Source of the DNA: an uncultured Bacteroides sp.
GTDB lineage: Bacteria; Bacteroidota; Bacteroidia; Bacteroidales; Bacteroidaceae
Assembly: GCA_947074195.1 (NCBI GenBank)
Contig: CAMTOS010000008.1
Span: 1-51,779, forward strand
DNA length: 51,779 nt
Direction of reading: 5' to 3'
A model generated the notes under the pieces. The model was given only the letters and a program-made list of their open reading frames with translations, ran no database searches and was not told where the DNA came from. Position numbers and translations under genes: made by a program. Of the stretch, positions 1 through 8,240 are shown in pieces. The first letter of the stretch is position 1. Each line of letters begins with the position of its first letter.

Positions 1-407
1 CTAAATTGAAATATGATGATGGAGAAACTATGTATCAGGAAACACAGGATGCAAAAGATTTCCTTAAAGGTGTAAGTACTATTAAAGCAGGTCTTGAATT
101 GAAATTTGTTCCTGAATTTGCCATCCGTTTTGGTTATAATCATATTACAGCTGCCATGAAAGATGATGCTTTCAAATGGCTTCCTTCTAATAGTGTGCGT
201 ACTGATACAGAATATTCAAATCTGAAATCGGGCAACAATTATACATTTGGTATTGGTTACCGTGGTAATAACTTCTATATGGATTTAGCTTACCAGTACA
301 ACACCTATAAGGAACAATTCTATGCATTCGATAATATAAACCTCGATAAAACAAATATTACCAATCGTAATAGTCGTGTAGTTTGTACATTAGGAATGCG
401 CTTCTAA
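1..407 (+). CDS. Outer-membrane beta-barrel, FadL/OmpP1 type (C-terminal part only)
   Basis: The reading frame is open from the first bases, so the true start lies outside the window and only about 134 C-terminal residues are seen. They are alternating hydrophobic/aromatic strands (FAIRFGYNH, YTFGIGYRG, FYMDLAYQY) and end in a terminal Phe (LGMRF), the usual outer-membrane insertion signature. Wording and spacing resemble the C-terminus of Bacteroidales FadL/OmpP1-family transporters, often annotated as 'hemin receptor', which move hydrophobic compounds across the outer membrane. The substrate cannot be inferred. A bidirectional terminator follows at 449-486. Confident of an outer-membrane barrel, less so of the family. 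Confidence 0.7.
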   Translation, partial: KLKYDDGETMYQETQDAKDFLKGVSTIKAGLELKFVPEFAIRFGYNHITAAMKDDAFKWLPSNSVRTDTEYSNLKSGNNYTFGIGYRGNNFYMDLAYQYNTYKEQFYAFDNINLDKTNITNRNSRVVCTLGMRF

Positions 408-448
408 ACCGTATATTATTATATTTGCGAATAACTTTGTGTGTAACG

Positions 449-486
449 AAAAATCCCCGATGGGCTTATGCTCAAAGGGGATTTTT
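449..486. terminator. Bidirectional intrinsic terminator
   Basis: AAAAATCCCC pairs with GGGGATTTTT around an 18-base loop. It sits between two convergent genes (barrel on plus, guanine deaminase on minus) and has a T-run on either strand, so it can serve both. Confidence 0.85.
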
Positions 487-504
487 CTATTTATTGAATA
501 TAGA

Positions 505-972
505 TCAATACTCAATCTTATCTTCTTTATCTGTCCAGTCCTGAAAAGCTTTAATAGCTTCTTTATGCAATAGCTCCTCCGAAGGCAATTTTCTGTCTTC
601 CGGTTTTAATGCCATTTCATCATAAATAAATGAATCATCAAACCCTATATTCTTTGCATCCGTTTTATTGTTGCCATAATAGATTTTATCAAGATGAGCC
701 CAGTAAATTGCGCCGAGACACATAGGGCAGGGTTCGCATGAAGTATAGATTTCATGTCCGCTCAGGTCAAAAGTTCCGAGTTTAGCACCTGCTTCCCTGA
801 TGGCACTTACTTCAGCATGGGCAGTAGGGTCACAAGAGCAAGTCACTCTGTTTACTCCTTCAGCTACAATCTCACCATTTTTTGCAATTACTGCACCAAA
901 AGGACCACCACCATTTTTTATATTTTCTATAGAGAGCTCAATAGCTCTTCTCATTAATTCATCTTTTGTCAT
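505..972 (-). CDS. guaD: Guanine deaminase (cytidine-deaminase fold)
   Basis: Predicted to deaminate guanine to xanthine in purine salvage. The 155-residue protein has the cytidine/deoxycytidylate deaminase zinc site: HAE at 52-54 (His ligand and proton-shuttling Glu) and PCPMC at 81-85 (two Cys ligands). The segments GPFGAVI, DPTAHAEV, EPCPMCLGAIYWA and GFDDSFIY, and the C-terminal Glu-Tyr, match the short guanine deaminases of the Bacillus GuaD type rather than TadA, which carries a different tail and anticodon-binding residues. Monocistronic, with a shared terminator downstream. An xpt gene elsewhere in the window (43810-44376) would use the xanthine formed. The alternative is a generic nucleoside deaminase. 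Confidence 0.85.
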   Translation of the reverse strand: MTKDELMRRAIELSIENIKNGGGPFGAVIAKNGEIVAEGVNRVTCSCDPTAHAEVSAIREAGAKLGTFDLSGHEIYTSCEPCPMCLGAIYWAHLDKIYYGNNKTDAKNIGFDDSFIYDEMALKPEDRKLPSEELLHKEAIKAFQDWTDKEDKIEY

Positions 973-1086
973 AGCAAATCATTTAATTTTGTATTATAAC
1001 AAAGATAGAAAATATAAGTCATAGATTATATCCTTAAAATTCTTGTAATATGTTAATCGGATCGCTATTTTATGTCTTATTAAATT

Positions 1087-1986
1087 TTACCAGTACCACA
1101 TCACTCCAAATGAATACGGAGTTACATCCGGTCCCTTACTTCCTGCAAACAAACTTAAGGTATTATAACGGGCATATAAACCGATATTACCATAACCCAC
1201 CTGAGCCAGTAGATTCACTGTAACCGGGCGAACATGCATATTGCTTGAAAGCGTTTCACTTTTGCCATTTACTTTGGCCTTTGATTTTACACCATGACGA
1301 ATTTCGAATTCAGGACCTACTGCAGCAAATAAGCGACTGCTACCTCTTACTCTTGTTTGCCATTCCACGCATACCGGAATGCGAAAATAGAAATGGCGCA
1401 GACGGCTTTTTGTATAACTTATTTCCTCATTGCCTTGAATTATCTGTGTAATTCCATTAATGTTTTCAAATGCTTCGTTCTTATTCAATCGGTAAGTTCT
1501 GAAACCCCAACCCAGAGCAAAAGTCATTCCCCAATGCTGATCTTGTGATAATACAAGCTGAGAAGATAGAAGATTAAAGGCGATTTCCCAGGTTTTCGAT
1601 AAATTCAAATCAACTTTATTACTCTCTCCAAATGAACAAAAGCTGTTCGATAAATTCGCGAAACCTCCGTAGATTCCCGAAGCATGTCCCGAGAAACTAT
1701 TTTTGCTTTTTCGACGTGGTGCAAATGGAAGGGCATCAAGTAATGTGTTTCTGTCAGCATTCACGCGTTTCAGATAAACACCTTCATAAATCATTTCTTC
1801 TTCATTGCTATAAAGACCGGGAACATCTTCATAGATTTTGATTTTCACATCATTCTGACCTTTCAGAATAAGAATTGTATCACCATTTGTTTCTACAACT
1901 GTGCTTTGCGTCGGAGTGATAATCTCTTGTGCCGAAAGTGTATTCAGCGTGAAAAGTAATAATACTGCTGTTAAAATCTTTTTCAT
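1087..1986 (-). CDS. Exported outer-membrane beta-barrel protein of an ECF-sigma operon
   Basis: A 299-residue protein with a clear signal peptide (MKKILTAVLLLFTLNTLSAQ) and a C-terminal half of amphipathic strands ending in GVMWYW, an aromatic terminus fitting a PorT-like/'outer membrane beta-barrel' protein. Residues about 20-90 contain a charged segment before the barrel. It is the last gene of a four-gene set (sigma factor, anti-sigma-like protein, small exported protein, this barrel), 26 bases after its neighbour, so it is probably both a regulon member and the surface end of an envelope-sensing circuit. No specific family is recognised and the function is unknown. Confidence 0.7.
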   Translation of the reverse strand: MKKILTAVLLLFTLNTLSAQEIITPTQSTVVETNGDTILILKGQNDVKIKIYEDVPGLYSNEEEMIYEGVYLKRVNADRNTLLDALPFAPRRKSKNSFSGHASGIYGGFANLSNSFCSFGESNKVDLNLSKTWEIAFNLLSSQLVLSQDQHWGMTFALGWGFRTYRLNKNEAFENINGITQIIQGNEEISYTKSRLRHFYFRIPVCVEWQTRVRGSSRLFAAVGPEFEIRHGVKSKAKVNGKSETLSSNMHVRPVTVNLLAQVGYGNIGLYARYNTLSLFAGSKGPDVTPYSFGVMWYW

Positions 1987-2012
1987 TGTTATTTAAATTT
2001 ATTATTTTCGTA

Positions 2013-2471
2013 TTATTTAAAAAGGATTTCCATTAGCTTATCAGAGCTCAGATAGCCTTCGATATAGACAAGCGTAGCCTTGTTTTTTGCACCACGTTTA
2101 TATAAAATATATCTTTTAAGAGGCTCCCTATCTTTTGATTGGATTGAAGGCAATTGATAATAGGCACTTAGAATTTCACCGTCTTCCATTACCTCCTGTA
2201 TTTTCCTGGCATTATTGCTTTTTCTGTCTTCGTTCAGACATTCGTTAATAGCTGCCAGATAAAGATCCACATCTTTAAAAGTGATGCTTTTATAGAAAGT
2301 AATGTTATGTGTCTTCAGCATGTCTTTAGATAACTCAACCATTGTTACTCCCTTCTGATGACCATACTTTTTGAAAATTGAATTGATGCACAAACCTTCC
2401 TGAGCGTTCAGTGTCGGGAAAGCCATTGAAAGGCTTATTATCAATAATAATATTCTTATATTTCGTTTCAT
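2013..2471 (-). CDS. Small exported protein of an ECF-sigma operon (DUF4252-like)
   Basis: 152 residues with a signal peptide ending near LNAQ and a mature domain of about 125 residues rich in Lys, Glu and Tyr. Short exported proteins of this shape, loosely the DUF4252 group, recur beside ECF sigma/anti-sigma pairs in Bacteroidota. The domain assignment is by resemblance only. No catalytic motif or lipobox is visible, so it is probably periplasmic. It lies 12 bases after the anti-sigma gene, indicating co-transcription. A role as signal or target of the sigma circuit is inference. Confidence 0.6.
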   Translation of the reverse strand: MKRNIRILLLIISLSMAFPTLNAQEGLCINSIFKKYGHQKGVTMVELSKDMLKTHNITFYKSITFKDVDLYLAAINECLNEDRKSNNARKIQEVMEDGEILSAYYQLPSIQSKDREPLKRYILYKRGAKNKATLVYIEGYLSSDKLMEILFK

Positions 2472-2483
2472 ATCATTATGGGT

Positions 2484-2939
2484 TTATTGTTCCGATAAAA
2501 GCTGAATTAAAAAATCATCTTCATCTACACTTACTTCATTTAGTGAGTTCAATGCCTGCTCCAGAATCATTTCTTCATCCGTGTAGCAAATTCCGTCTAT
2601 CATTACATAGCTGGCAGGTATACTGTTGAAATGTTGCTGTAGTCCGATAATTGTAAACAGCAATGCCAAACCTGCAGCAATACTTATGATGCTTTGAATG
2701 ATGAATTTTCTGTTTATCCGGTATTCTTTCGGTTTACTTTCCGTGGAAGATTCGCGTTTAGTCAACTCCTGCATCGAATTCTGATGGTTTTTTTCCTCTT
2801 CAAAGAAGGCAAACATCGGCTGATATTCTTTCAGATGTTCGGGAATAGAATCATTCAAGAAGAAATCCCTGATCTCCTGTTCTTCTTTGCAGGTAGTTTC
2901 ACCTTCAAAATATTTATCAATAAGTTCTTCTATTTTCAT
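2484..2939 (-). CDS. Putative anti-sigma factor, single-pass membrane protein
   Basis: 151 residues: a cytoplasmic N-terminal part (1-79) opening with an acidic MKIEELIDKYFEGET segment typical of Bacteroidota anti-sigma/anti-sigma-like proteins, one transmembrane helix at about 80-100, and a short acidic periplasmic tail. It lacks the long FecR domain, so it is not a FecR-type TonB-coupled regulator. The start codon overlaps the sigma gene stop by 4 bases (ATGA), indicating translational coupling and roughly matched amounts. Predicted to hold the adjacent ECF sigma factor at the membrane until an envelope signal arrives. The role comes from position and topology, with no recognised zinc motif. 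Confidence 0.7.
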   Translation of the reverse strand: MKIEELIDKYFEGETTCKEEQEIRDFFLNDSIPEHLKEYQPMFAFFEEEKNHQNSMQELTKRESSTESKPKEYRINRKFIIQSIISIAAGLALLFTIIGLQQHFNSIPASYVMIDGICYTDEEMILEQALNSLNEVSVDEDDFLIQLLSEQ

Positions 2940-3454
2940 TTTTCTTTTCTCCTTTCTTTCATGACTAAAAGATACTGATCTCTTACCTTTTTTCTGGCTC
3001 TCGATAAATTACTTCTAATGGCTTCGGCGTTACATCCCGTTATTTCTGCGATCTCGTCGGATTCATACTCCTGCACATCTTTCATATAGATGATAGATCT
3101 TTGTAAAGGTGGTAATGAATCTATGATTTGTCTCATCAGGTTATAATTATCCTTTTCTTCAAGCCATCTATCAGGAACCCTGTACTGATTATCTGTCATC
3201 TGTACCTGATCCAGAGAAAGTGGATCGGGTTTCCGGCTGCGCCAGTAATCCATACAAAGATTATGTGTTATCGTTTTGCAGATGGCTTCGGGACTTCTGT
3301 AATCATCCAGTTTATCGCGCATATTCCACAGCTTGATAAATGCATCCTGCACGATGTCTTCGGCATCTGGCGAATCATCAGTCAATCTTCGTGCATAGTG
3401 TAGTAGTTTATCGCGAAGTGGTAATATTATTATTTTAAACTCTTTCAGTTCCAT
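2936..3454 (-). CDS. ECF-family RNA polymerase sigma factor
   Basis: 172 residues with sigma-70 region 2 (DAEDIVQDAFIKLW at 30-43, including the polymerase-binding and -10 recognition helices) and region 4 (about 110-165, a helix-turn-helix around EIAEITGCNAEAIRSNLSRA). Regions 1 and 3 are absent, as expected for an extracytoplasmic-function sigma factor. It heads an operon with an anti-sigma-like protein and two exported proteins. The upstream region has GTCACG, 16 bases, then CGTCTA, an ECF-type promoter, so autoregulation is likely. The start at 3454 is only about 9 bases from the -10 element, implying a very short leader. Confidence 0.93.
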   Translation of the reverse strand: MELKEFKIIILPLRDKLLHYARRLTDDSPDAEDIVQDAFIKLWNMRDKLDDYRSPEAICKTITHNLCMDYWRSRKPDPLSLDQVQMTDNQYRVPDRWLEEKDNYNLMRQIIDSLPPLQRSIIYMKDVQEYESDEIAEITGCNAEAIRSNLSRARKKVRDQYLLVMKERRKEK

Positions 3455-3463
3455 TACAATTCA

Positions 3464-3494
3464 TAGACGTCACTCGTGTTGAAAACGTGACATC
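3464..3494 (-). promoter_or_regulatory. Putative autoregulated ECF promoter inside an inverted repeat
   Basis: On the minus strand GTCACG (3491-3486) is followed after 16 bases by CGTCTA (3469-3464), the layout of ECF promoters with a CGTC -10. The same stretch forms an inverted repeat, GACGTCAC at 3466-3473 with GTGACATC at 3487-3494 (one mismatch). The sigma gene ATG begins about 9 bases past the -10. Confidence 0.5.
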
Positions 3495-3509
3495 AATCTT
3501 TAATATTTT

Positions 3510-3555
3510 TCAAAAAAAATCCCACTCAATCAATATAAATTATTGATTAGTGGGA
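3510..3555 (-). terminator. Intrinsic terminator after the Gfo/Idh/MocA gene
   Basis: Stem of about 15 bp, TCCCAC...GTGGGA (3520-3535 with 3541-3555), followed on the minus strand by a run of eight T. It ends the oxidoreductase transcript before the sigma-factor promoter. Confidence 0.8.
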
Positions 3556-3575
3556 ATATACGGGGAGAAATTACT

Positions 3576-4562
3576 TTAAAGTTTTCCTAAGATTTTATCC
3601 ATAACCCAGTTGGTCAGGGTTGCACTTTCACCATCGCAGGTGCAAATAGATTTACCTAAGAGATGATCAACTACAGCCTGAATTAAGGGTTGTTGCACAA
3701 ATTGAGGATTATCCACGGTTATTTCCTTGCGGCCATGTTCAGTATATAATGCTATCGGCTCGTAGGTAAATACCGAAAAACATATCTGACCTTTATCGCC
3801 TATGATTTCAATACGATCTTCCTTGGCAGAATCATGTGCTACAAAGCACCATGAACCGCTACCAACCAATCCGTTATCAAACTGGAAGCAGCCACTCAAT
3901 GTATCTTCTGCCGGGTATAATCCACCGCGGTTGCTTTTATAACCACTTGCTTCCAGAATACAGCCGAACATTTCCTGTAATAAATCAATCTGATGTGGTG
4001 CAAGATCATAGAAATAACCACCTCCGGAAATATCCGCCTGAACACGCCAGGGTAAATTCTCGCGGTTATAATCTAAATCCCGGGGAGGTTGTGCAAAACG
4101 AATCTGGATATTTATTATGTTGCCGATACTGCCGTTTTCGACCAATTCTTTTACTTTCATAAAATAAGGCAGATAGCGTCGGTAATAGGCTACAAAACAG
4201 GGAATACCAGTTTCTTTAGATATACGATTAATGCGCGTACACTCTTCATAAGTCTGCGCCATGGGTTTCTCAATATAAGCAGCTTTACCCGCTTTCATCG
4301 CCATAATAGCATAAGTAGCATGTGAAGATGGAGGAGTCGCGATATAAACAGCATTTACTTCCGGATCATCAATCAATTCCTGTGCATCATCATACCATTT
4401 GGCAATACCGTGTTCTTTTGCATACGATTTCGCATTCTCACCATCACGGCTCATTACTGCCACAACTTCAGAGCCTTCAACTTTCTGAAATGCAGGTCCG
4501 CTTTTTGTTCTGGTTACTTCTCCGCAACCAATGAATCCCCATTTTATAATCTTTGTACCCAT
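3576..4562 (-). CDS. Gfo/Idh/MocA-family NAD(P)-dependent oxidoreductase
   Basis: 328 residues, the usual length. The N-terminal Rossmann domain carries GFIGCGEV at 9-16, and the family's EKP motif is at 98-100 (EKPMAQ). In the C-terminal substrate domain the DLAPHQID segment gives Asp186 and His190, the usual catalytic pair. Such enzymes oxidise or reduce sugar, inositol or amino-sugar hydroxyls, or act as 1,5-anhydrofructose reductases; the substrate cannot be read here. It appears monocistronic, with its own terminator and no obvious partner gene, and is probably cytoplasmic (no signal peptide). Confidence 0.9.
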   Translation of the reverse strand: MGTKIIKWGFIGCGEVTRTKSGPAFQKVEGSEVVAVMSRDGENAKSYAKEHGIAKWYDDAQELIDDPEVNAVYIATPPSSHATYAIMAMKAGKAAYIEKPMAQTYEECTRINRISKETGIPCFVAYYRRYLPYFMKVKELVENGSIGNIINIQIRFAQPPRDLDYNRENLPWRVQADISGGGYFYDLAPHQIDLLQEMFGCILEASGYKSNRGGLYPAEDTLSGCFQFDNGLVGSGSWCFVAHDSAKEDRIEIIGDKGQICFSVFTYEPIALYTEHGRKEITVDNPQFVQQPLIQAVVDHLLGKSICTCDGESATLTNWVMDKILGKL

Positions 4563-4648
4563 TTTCCTCTATTAAAACTGTTTTACCTTTACAAATTTAA
4601 AAGTTATATCGCCAAAAACAAAATTAATACAGAGATGCTTAAAAGATA

Positions 4649-4680
4649 AATGCCCGATAGAGAGATTTCTAACGGGCATT
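4649..4680 (-). terminator. Hairpin after the solute-binding protein gene
   Basis: AATGCCCG (4649-4656) pairs with CGGGCATT (4673-4680). The T-run after it on the minus strand is weak, so termination efficiency is uncertain. Confidence 0.5.
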
Positions 4681-4688
4681 CAGTTTAT

Positions 4689-5510
4689 TTAGTGGTATTT
4701 TTTGTATAGTTGCTGATAATTCTTCGTCTTTTTATAAGTCTCAAGCCAGACATTCAGTGAATCAAGCAGTTTCGGAGCTTCCTTATTTACTGCCCATCCA
4801 TAGAATTGCGAAAAACTGATGGCTGTATTTATATCAATCTGTGGAAGAGAATCGATTAAAACCGATGCGATGTTTTCATCACAAACGGCGTAGTCTATAT
4901 CTCCATGAGCCACCATTGCAATAAGCTGTTCCGGTCCATACTTATCAACTTCGCTAATATAAATCGTATCGGCTATTTCCTCACATATATGATGAATACG
5001 AAGAAGTGCAGGCGATCCTTTTACCATATGAAGTGTACGGCCACCTAATTCTACCTGACTTTCAATAAAGATAGAATCGTTCTCTGATCGTTTTCGTTGT
5101 ACTAATACCTGTTTGTCGACATTGATTGGAGTAGTAAATGCCAGAGAATCCTTCAGCATGGCATTTATAGGCATATTGTATGCGATGATATCAAAAGAAC
5201 CATCTGTCAAACCTTTGATACGATCTTCGAAACCCATTACTGGCTGAATCTCTGTCTCCAGTCCCATTGAACTGGCAAATGCCTGAATCAGTTCGTAATG
5301 AAATCCTGAAACAGTATCACCTTCTACAAAAAAACTCACAGGATTATACTCTGTAGCTATTCTCAGAATGCCATTTTCTTTGATTTCAGGATAATCCCGG
5401 ACCGTAAACTCTTCACTCTCATGGCTTCTTTTAGAACGGATGGTAAAAACAAGTAAACATATAATAGCAATAAGGAGATATTTCGTATAGGAAAGATCGG
5501 CTTTTATCAT
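4689..5510 (-). CDS. Membrane-anchored family 3 solute-binding protein
   Basis: 273 residues. One N-terminal transmembrane helix (about 10-24) is followed by a periplasmic binding fold of the amino-acid/family 3 type (ILRIATEYNPVSFFVEGDTVSGFHYEL, then GLTDGSFDIIAYNMPI). The same module precedes the lytic domain in MltF, but no transglycosylase domain follows, so the protein is only a receptor-like binding module. No permease or ATPase gene is adjacent, which argues against a classical ABC importer. It follows the putative porin gene by 17 bases on the same strand, so the two are probably co-transcribed. The ligand is unknown. Confidence 0.75.
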   Translation of the reverse strand: MIKADLSYTKYLLIAIICLLVFTIRSKRSHESEEFTVRDYPEIKENGILRIATEYNPVSFFVEGDTVSGFHYELIQAFASSMGLETEIQPVMGFEDRIKGLTDGSFDIIAYNMPINAMLKDSLAFTTPINVDKQVLVQRKRSENDSIFIESQVELGGRTLHMVKGSPALLRIHHICEEIADTIYISEVDKYGPEQLIAMVAHGDIDYAVCDENIASVLIDSLPQIDINTAISFSQFYGWAVNKEAPKLLDSLNVWLETYKKTKNYQQLYKKYH

Positions 5511-5527
5511 ACGATGATGTTATTATA

Positions 5528-7585
5528 TTAATTATAGAAATTCCATGAGAGACCAAACTTAAATAAGCGTGGATTGATGGGGTAATGTGGTGCCAGGAAA
5601 TAGTTTGCTTTACCTAATCCCTGATTCACATGGTCCATCATCACAAAAATGCGGGTGCGTTTCAGGTGAATATTGATATAAGCATTTACGATAGGGTAAT
5701 TACCAATCTTTACCTTATCATTTTCCGGCTGAACATAAAATTGTCCGGTATTCGGCATAAACGCAGGTGCATAGTATGCTGTGAAATAGCGTAAATCGGC
5801 ACCAACCTGAAGGCTCAAAACATCCTTGGCAAGTTTAAAGTCTATATATAAATTACTGTACAACGTAATGTCCGGCAAAGGCAAAACATCGTTATTGCTT
5901 GACTTCTGCCAGGTCACATCATTGTCCCAGTGCAATATACCCAGTTTAAAATCCTGTTTCAGTGTGGCAGATAAAACCTGTATGTTGCCACCATGCTGTT
6001 CGGGTACGGCGTTCTGATTAAAGTAAGTATACTTCTTAATATTTTCTACACCGGCTTTCAATAAAGTTTTTGTGCGGCCAATGTTCAGCTCACCTTCAAT
6101 GCGGGTACGAAACTCTTTGTCCATATCCGGAAAATCCCAATAGAAATGTTTCGAATGATAATGGCGCATATAGAAATTGGGCAGCAGATTACTAATTCTT
6201 GCACGTGCCGTAAGTCGGGTCACATCTTTCCACATCGGAATGTTGAAATCGATATTTCCTTTCACATCGAACTGGCCAATACCTTTTCCAAGTAGTCCAA
6301 CCTCACCGAAGGCATTATAATGCAGCAATTCACCTTCTTTTTTACTCAGTTCTCCACCTACAAAGAATTCATTTTCGGTAAAATGACTCACAGTAGTCGA
6401 ATCGGAGTTCATCAGATTGTATTTACTGAATTTATAAGATGCAAAGGCAGTAAGCCCCATTTTTGCATATTTGTTAAAGCCTTCTAACAAAGAAATACCT
6501 ACTGTGTTTTTAACGCTTATAAAACTGGTTGAATCATTTATAAGACGGCTTCCCGGTTCAATAAACGTGTTCTGATAATAATCATTTAACTGGTCGTTCG
6601 ACGCAAATTTATAATTAGACCATTCTACTTTCGCAGTATGAATAAGACTCGTTACCGGAACAAATTCTTTTCTGGGCGGCAAACTATCTTCTTCAGCTTG
6701 TGGTAATTCACGGTGAAATCCCATTTTATAGCGCTGAGTAAAAAATACATAACTGTCAGCCAGGCGGCTGGTAGCACTACTCAAAAGCGTTGGAATATTG
6801 GTCGATTCAACACTTCCGCTACTTACATCATCCGGATTGGTGATATAGCGGTCATCGGTAATACCACCATTCTGATTAGCTTTCAGGTAGTTATAGTTAT
6901 ACATGAAAGATGCCTCATATTTATCGCCCATATAGCTGATGAAAGGCAATGCTTTAAAGAAAGATGTATTCGAATTATAATAATAACCGCGACCGTAGAG
7001 GTAATCTATATCGAAACCAAAAGCAAGTGCTTTATTTACATTTACCGAGAAGTAGGCTTTAAATCTTTCTTCACCATTAATCTTGTTACCTGCCTTATAA
7101 TAACTCAGGTTTGCAAACGGAACATTACTGTTTGTGAAAAACACCTCGTTGGGGCGTTGAAAAAACGATGAATAGGGCTCAATGAAAATAGAAGGCTCGT
7201 TGTCGCGGCGATTAAAGAATATACGCGACATACGTGGTGTACCAAGGTTAGCCAGATAATTGTATTCTCCATTCATCCCTCCTGTCAGGTTTGTGTTCTG
7301 AAAGTTCAGTCGAAGTGTATCAGCAGGAATGATATTCACATTTCCCAGATCTTCGCTGATATGCCACATGTAAAGTTTTGGTGGGATATTTTCGTAATCA
7401 ACTTCTGTAGAATCGATAGTAGGACGCATCGAAGGATCTACCTGATTACCATATTTGTCAATAATATTACCATATTCATCCATCGAATCACCGTATGGAT
7501 TGTTTGGGATAGGTCTGATCTGAGCCTGAAGCGTCAGTATTCCGGTGATAAAGAGTAATATATTTAGAAGTAGAATTCGTCTCAT
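5528..7585 (-). CDS. Putative porin (PF14121-type large outer-membrane barrel)
   Basis: About 685 residues from the ATG at 7585, chosen because it starts directly with a signal peptide (MRRILLLNILLFITGILTLQAQ); an in-frame GTG three codons upstream is less likely and touches a promoter box. After a Pro/Asn/Gly/Asp-rich N-terminal segment (about 20-60), the rest is a long series of beta strands with many Tyr, Phe and Asn, ending in LSWNFYN. Length and composition match the 'putative porin' family of Bacteroidota. Predicted to sit in the outer membrane; transported molecules are unknown. A solute-binding protein gene follows closely. Confidence 0.85.
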   Translation of the reverse strand: MRRILLLNILLFITGILTLQAQIRPIPNNPYGDSMDEYGNIIDKYGNQVDPSMRPTIDSTEVDYENIPPKLYMWHISEDLGNVNIIPADTLRLNFQNTNLTGGMNGEYNYLANLGTPRMSRIFFNRRDNEPSIFIEPYSSFFQRPNEVFFTNSNVPFANLSYYKAGNKINGEERFKAYFSVNVNKALAFGFDIDYLYGRGYYYNSNTSFFKALPFISYMGDKYEASFMYNYNYLKANQNGGITDDRYITNPDDVSSGSVESTNIPTLLSSATSRLADSYVFFTQRYKMGFHRELPQAEEDSLPPRKEFVPVTSLIHTAKVEWSNYKFASNDQLNDYYQNTFIEPGSRLINDSTSFISVKNTVGISLLEGFNKYAKMGLTAFASYKFSKYNLMNSDSTTVSHFTENEFFVGGELSKKEGELLHYNAFGEVGLLGKGIGQFDVKGNIDFNIPMWKDVTRLTARARISNLLPNFYMRHYHSKHFYWDFPDMDKEFRTRIEGELNIGRTKTLLKAGVENIKKYTYFNQNAVPEQHGGNIQVLSATLKQDFKLGILHWDNDVTWQKSSNNDVLPLPDITLYSNLYIDFKLAKDVLSLQVGADLRYFTAYYAPAFMPNTGQFYVQPENDKVKIGNYPIVNAYINIHLKRTRIFVMMDHVNQGLGKANYFLAPHYPINPRLFKFGLSWNFYN

Positions 7586-7593
7586 AATTAGCA

Positions 7594-7601
7594 CAAAGAT
7601 A
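7594..7601 (-). promoter_or_regulatory. -7 box TATCTTTG before the porin gene
   Basis: Minus-strand TATCTTTG fits the Bacteroidota TAnnTTTG consensus. It lies only 9 bases before the porin ATG at 7585 and just after the kor terminator. The -33 element is poor. Confidence 0.4.
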
Positions 7602-7650
7602 CAATAAAAAATAATTCGTAAACGAAAATAGTTTTTTGTTTACGAATTAT
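7602..7650 (-). terminator. Terminator of the kor operon
   Basis: A perfect 13-bp inverted repeat (7611-7623 with 7638-7650, ATAATTCGTAAAC and its complement) is followed on the minus strand by TTTTTTATTG. It lies 24 bases after the korC stop and immediately before the porin promoter box. Confidence 0.8.
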
Positions 7651-7674
7651 TAAATACAAGCGATATTGTATGGT

Positions 7675-8220
7675 TTATTTCACTTCTTCGATAAGCTCCA
7701 TTCCTTTTTTAATTGCCTCTTCGTTCATTGGAATCAAATGATGATGTCTTTCAGGTAAAGTTTTCTTCAATCCTTTGATTACACTGTCCAGATGAACTAT
7801 TGGCGACAGTTTCAAAAGACCACCCAAAACAATCATATTGAAGGCTTTCGCATTCTGCATTTCGTTGGCAGCATCCATCGCATCAATACGATAAACTTTA
7901 ATGTCTTTGCGGGTAGGAGGGTTGATAATTCCATATCCGTCATAGATTAGAATACCACCGGGCTTAACCTTGCCTTCAAATTTCTCAAGAGATGGCTGAT
8001 TCAGGATAATCGCTGCATCATAGCTACTCAGAATTGGCGAAGATATTTTATCATCGCTAACAATAACAGTCACGTTTGCTGTACCTCCGCGTTGTTCAGG
8101 ACCATAAGCCGGCATCCAGGACACCTCTTTACCTTCCATCAAACCCGAATAGGCCAATATTTTTCCCATTGAAAGAACGCCTTGTCCTCCAAATCCGGCT
8201 ATAATAATTTCTTGTTTCAT
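7675..8220 (-). CDS. korC: 2-oxoacid:ferredoxin oxidoreductase, gamma subunit
   Basis: 181 residues with the gamma-domain glycine motif GFGGQG at 9-14 and the later ERHHHLIPMN segment. This domain helps form the coenzyme A site in the ferredoxin-dependent 2-oxoacid oxidoreductases. In the separate-subunit arrangement here (ferredoxin, alpha, beta, gamma) the complex is most like 2-oxoglutarate:ferredoxin oxidoreductase (KorDABC), joining 2-oxoglutarate, CoA and oxidised ferredoxin to succinyl-CoA, CO2 and reduced ferredoxin, reversibly. It is the last gene of the operon, 20 bases after korB. A branched-chain (Vor) specificity cannot be excluded from sequence alone. Confidence 0.88.
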   Translation of the reverse strand: MKQEIIIAGFGGQGVLSMGKILAYSGLMEGKEVSWMPAYGPEQRGGTANVTVIVSDDKISSPILSSYDAAIILNQPSLEKFEGKVKPGGILIYDGYGIINPPTRKDIKVYRIDAMDAANEMQNAKAFNMIVLGGLLKLSPIVHLDSVIKGLKKTLPERHHHLIPMNEEAIKKGMELIEEVK

Positions 8221-8240
8221 AAGGTTTGTTCTTTTAAAGA

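Noticed and set aside
505..972. tRNA adenosine deaminase TadA
   Set aside because: The zinc motifs are shared, but the GFDDSFIY segment, length and C-terminal Glu-Tyr match guanine deaminase.
4689..5510. MltF-type lytic transglycosylase
   Set aside because: Only the family 3 binding module is present; the chain ends before any transglycosylase domain.
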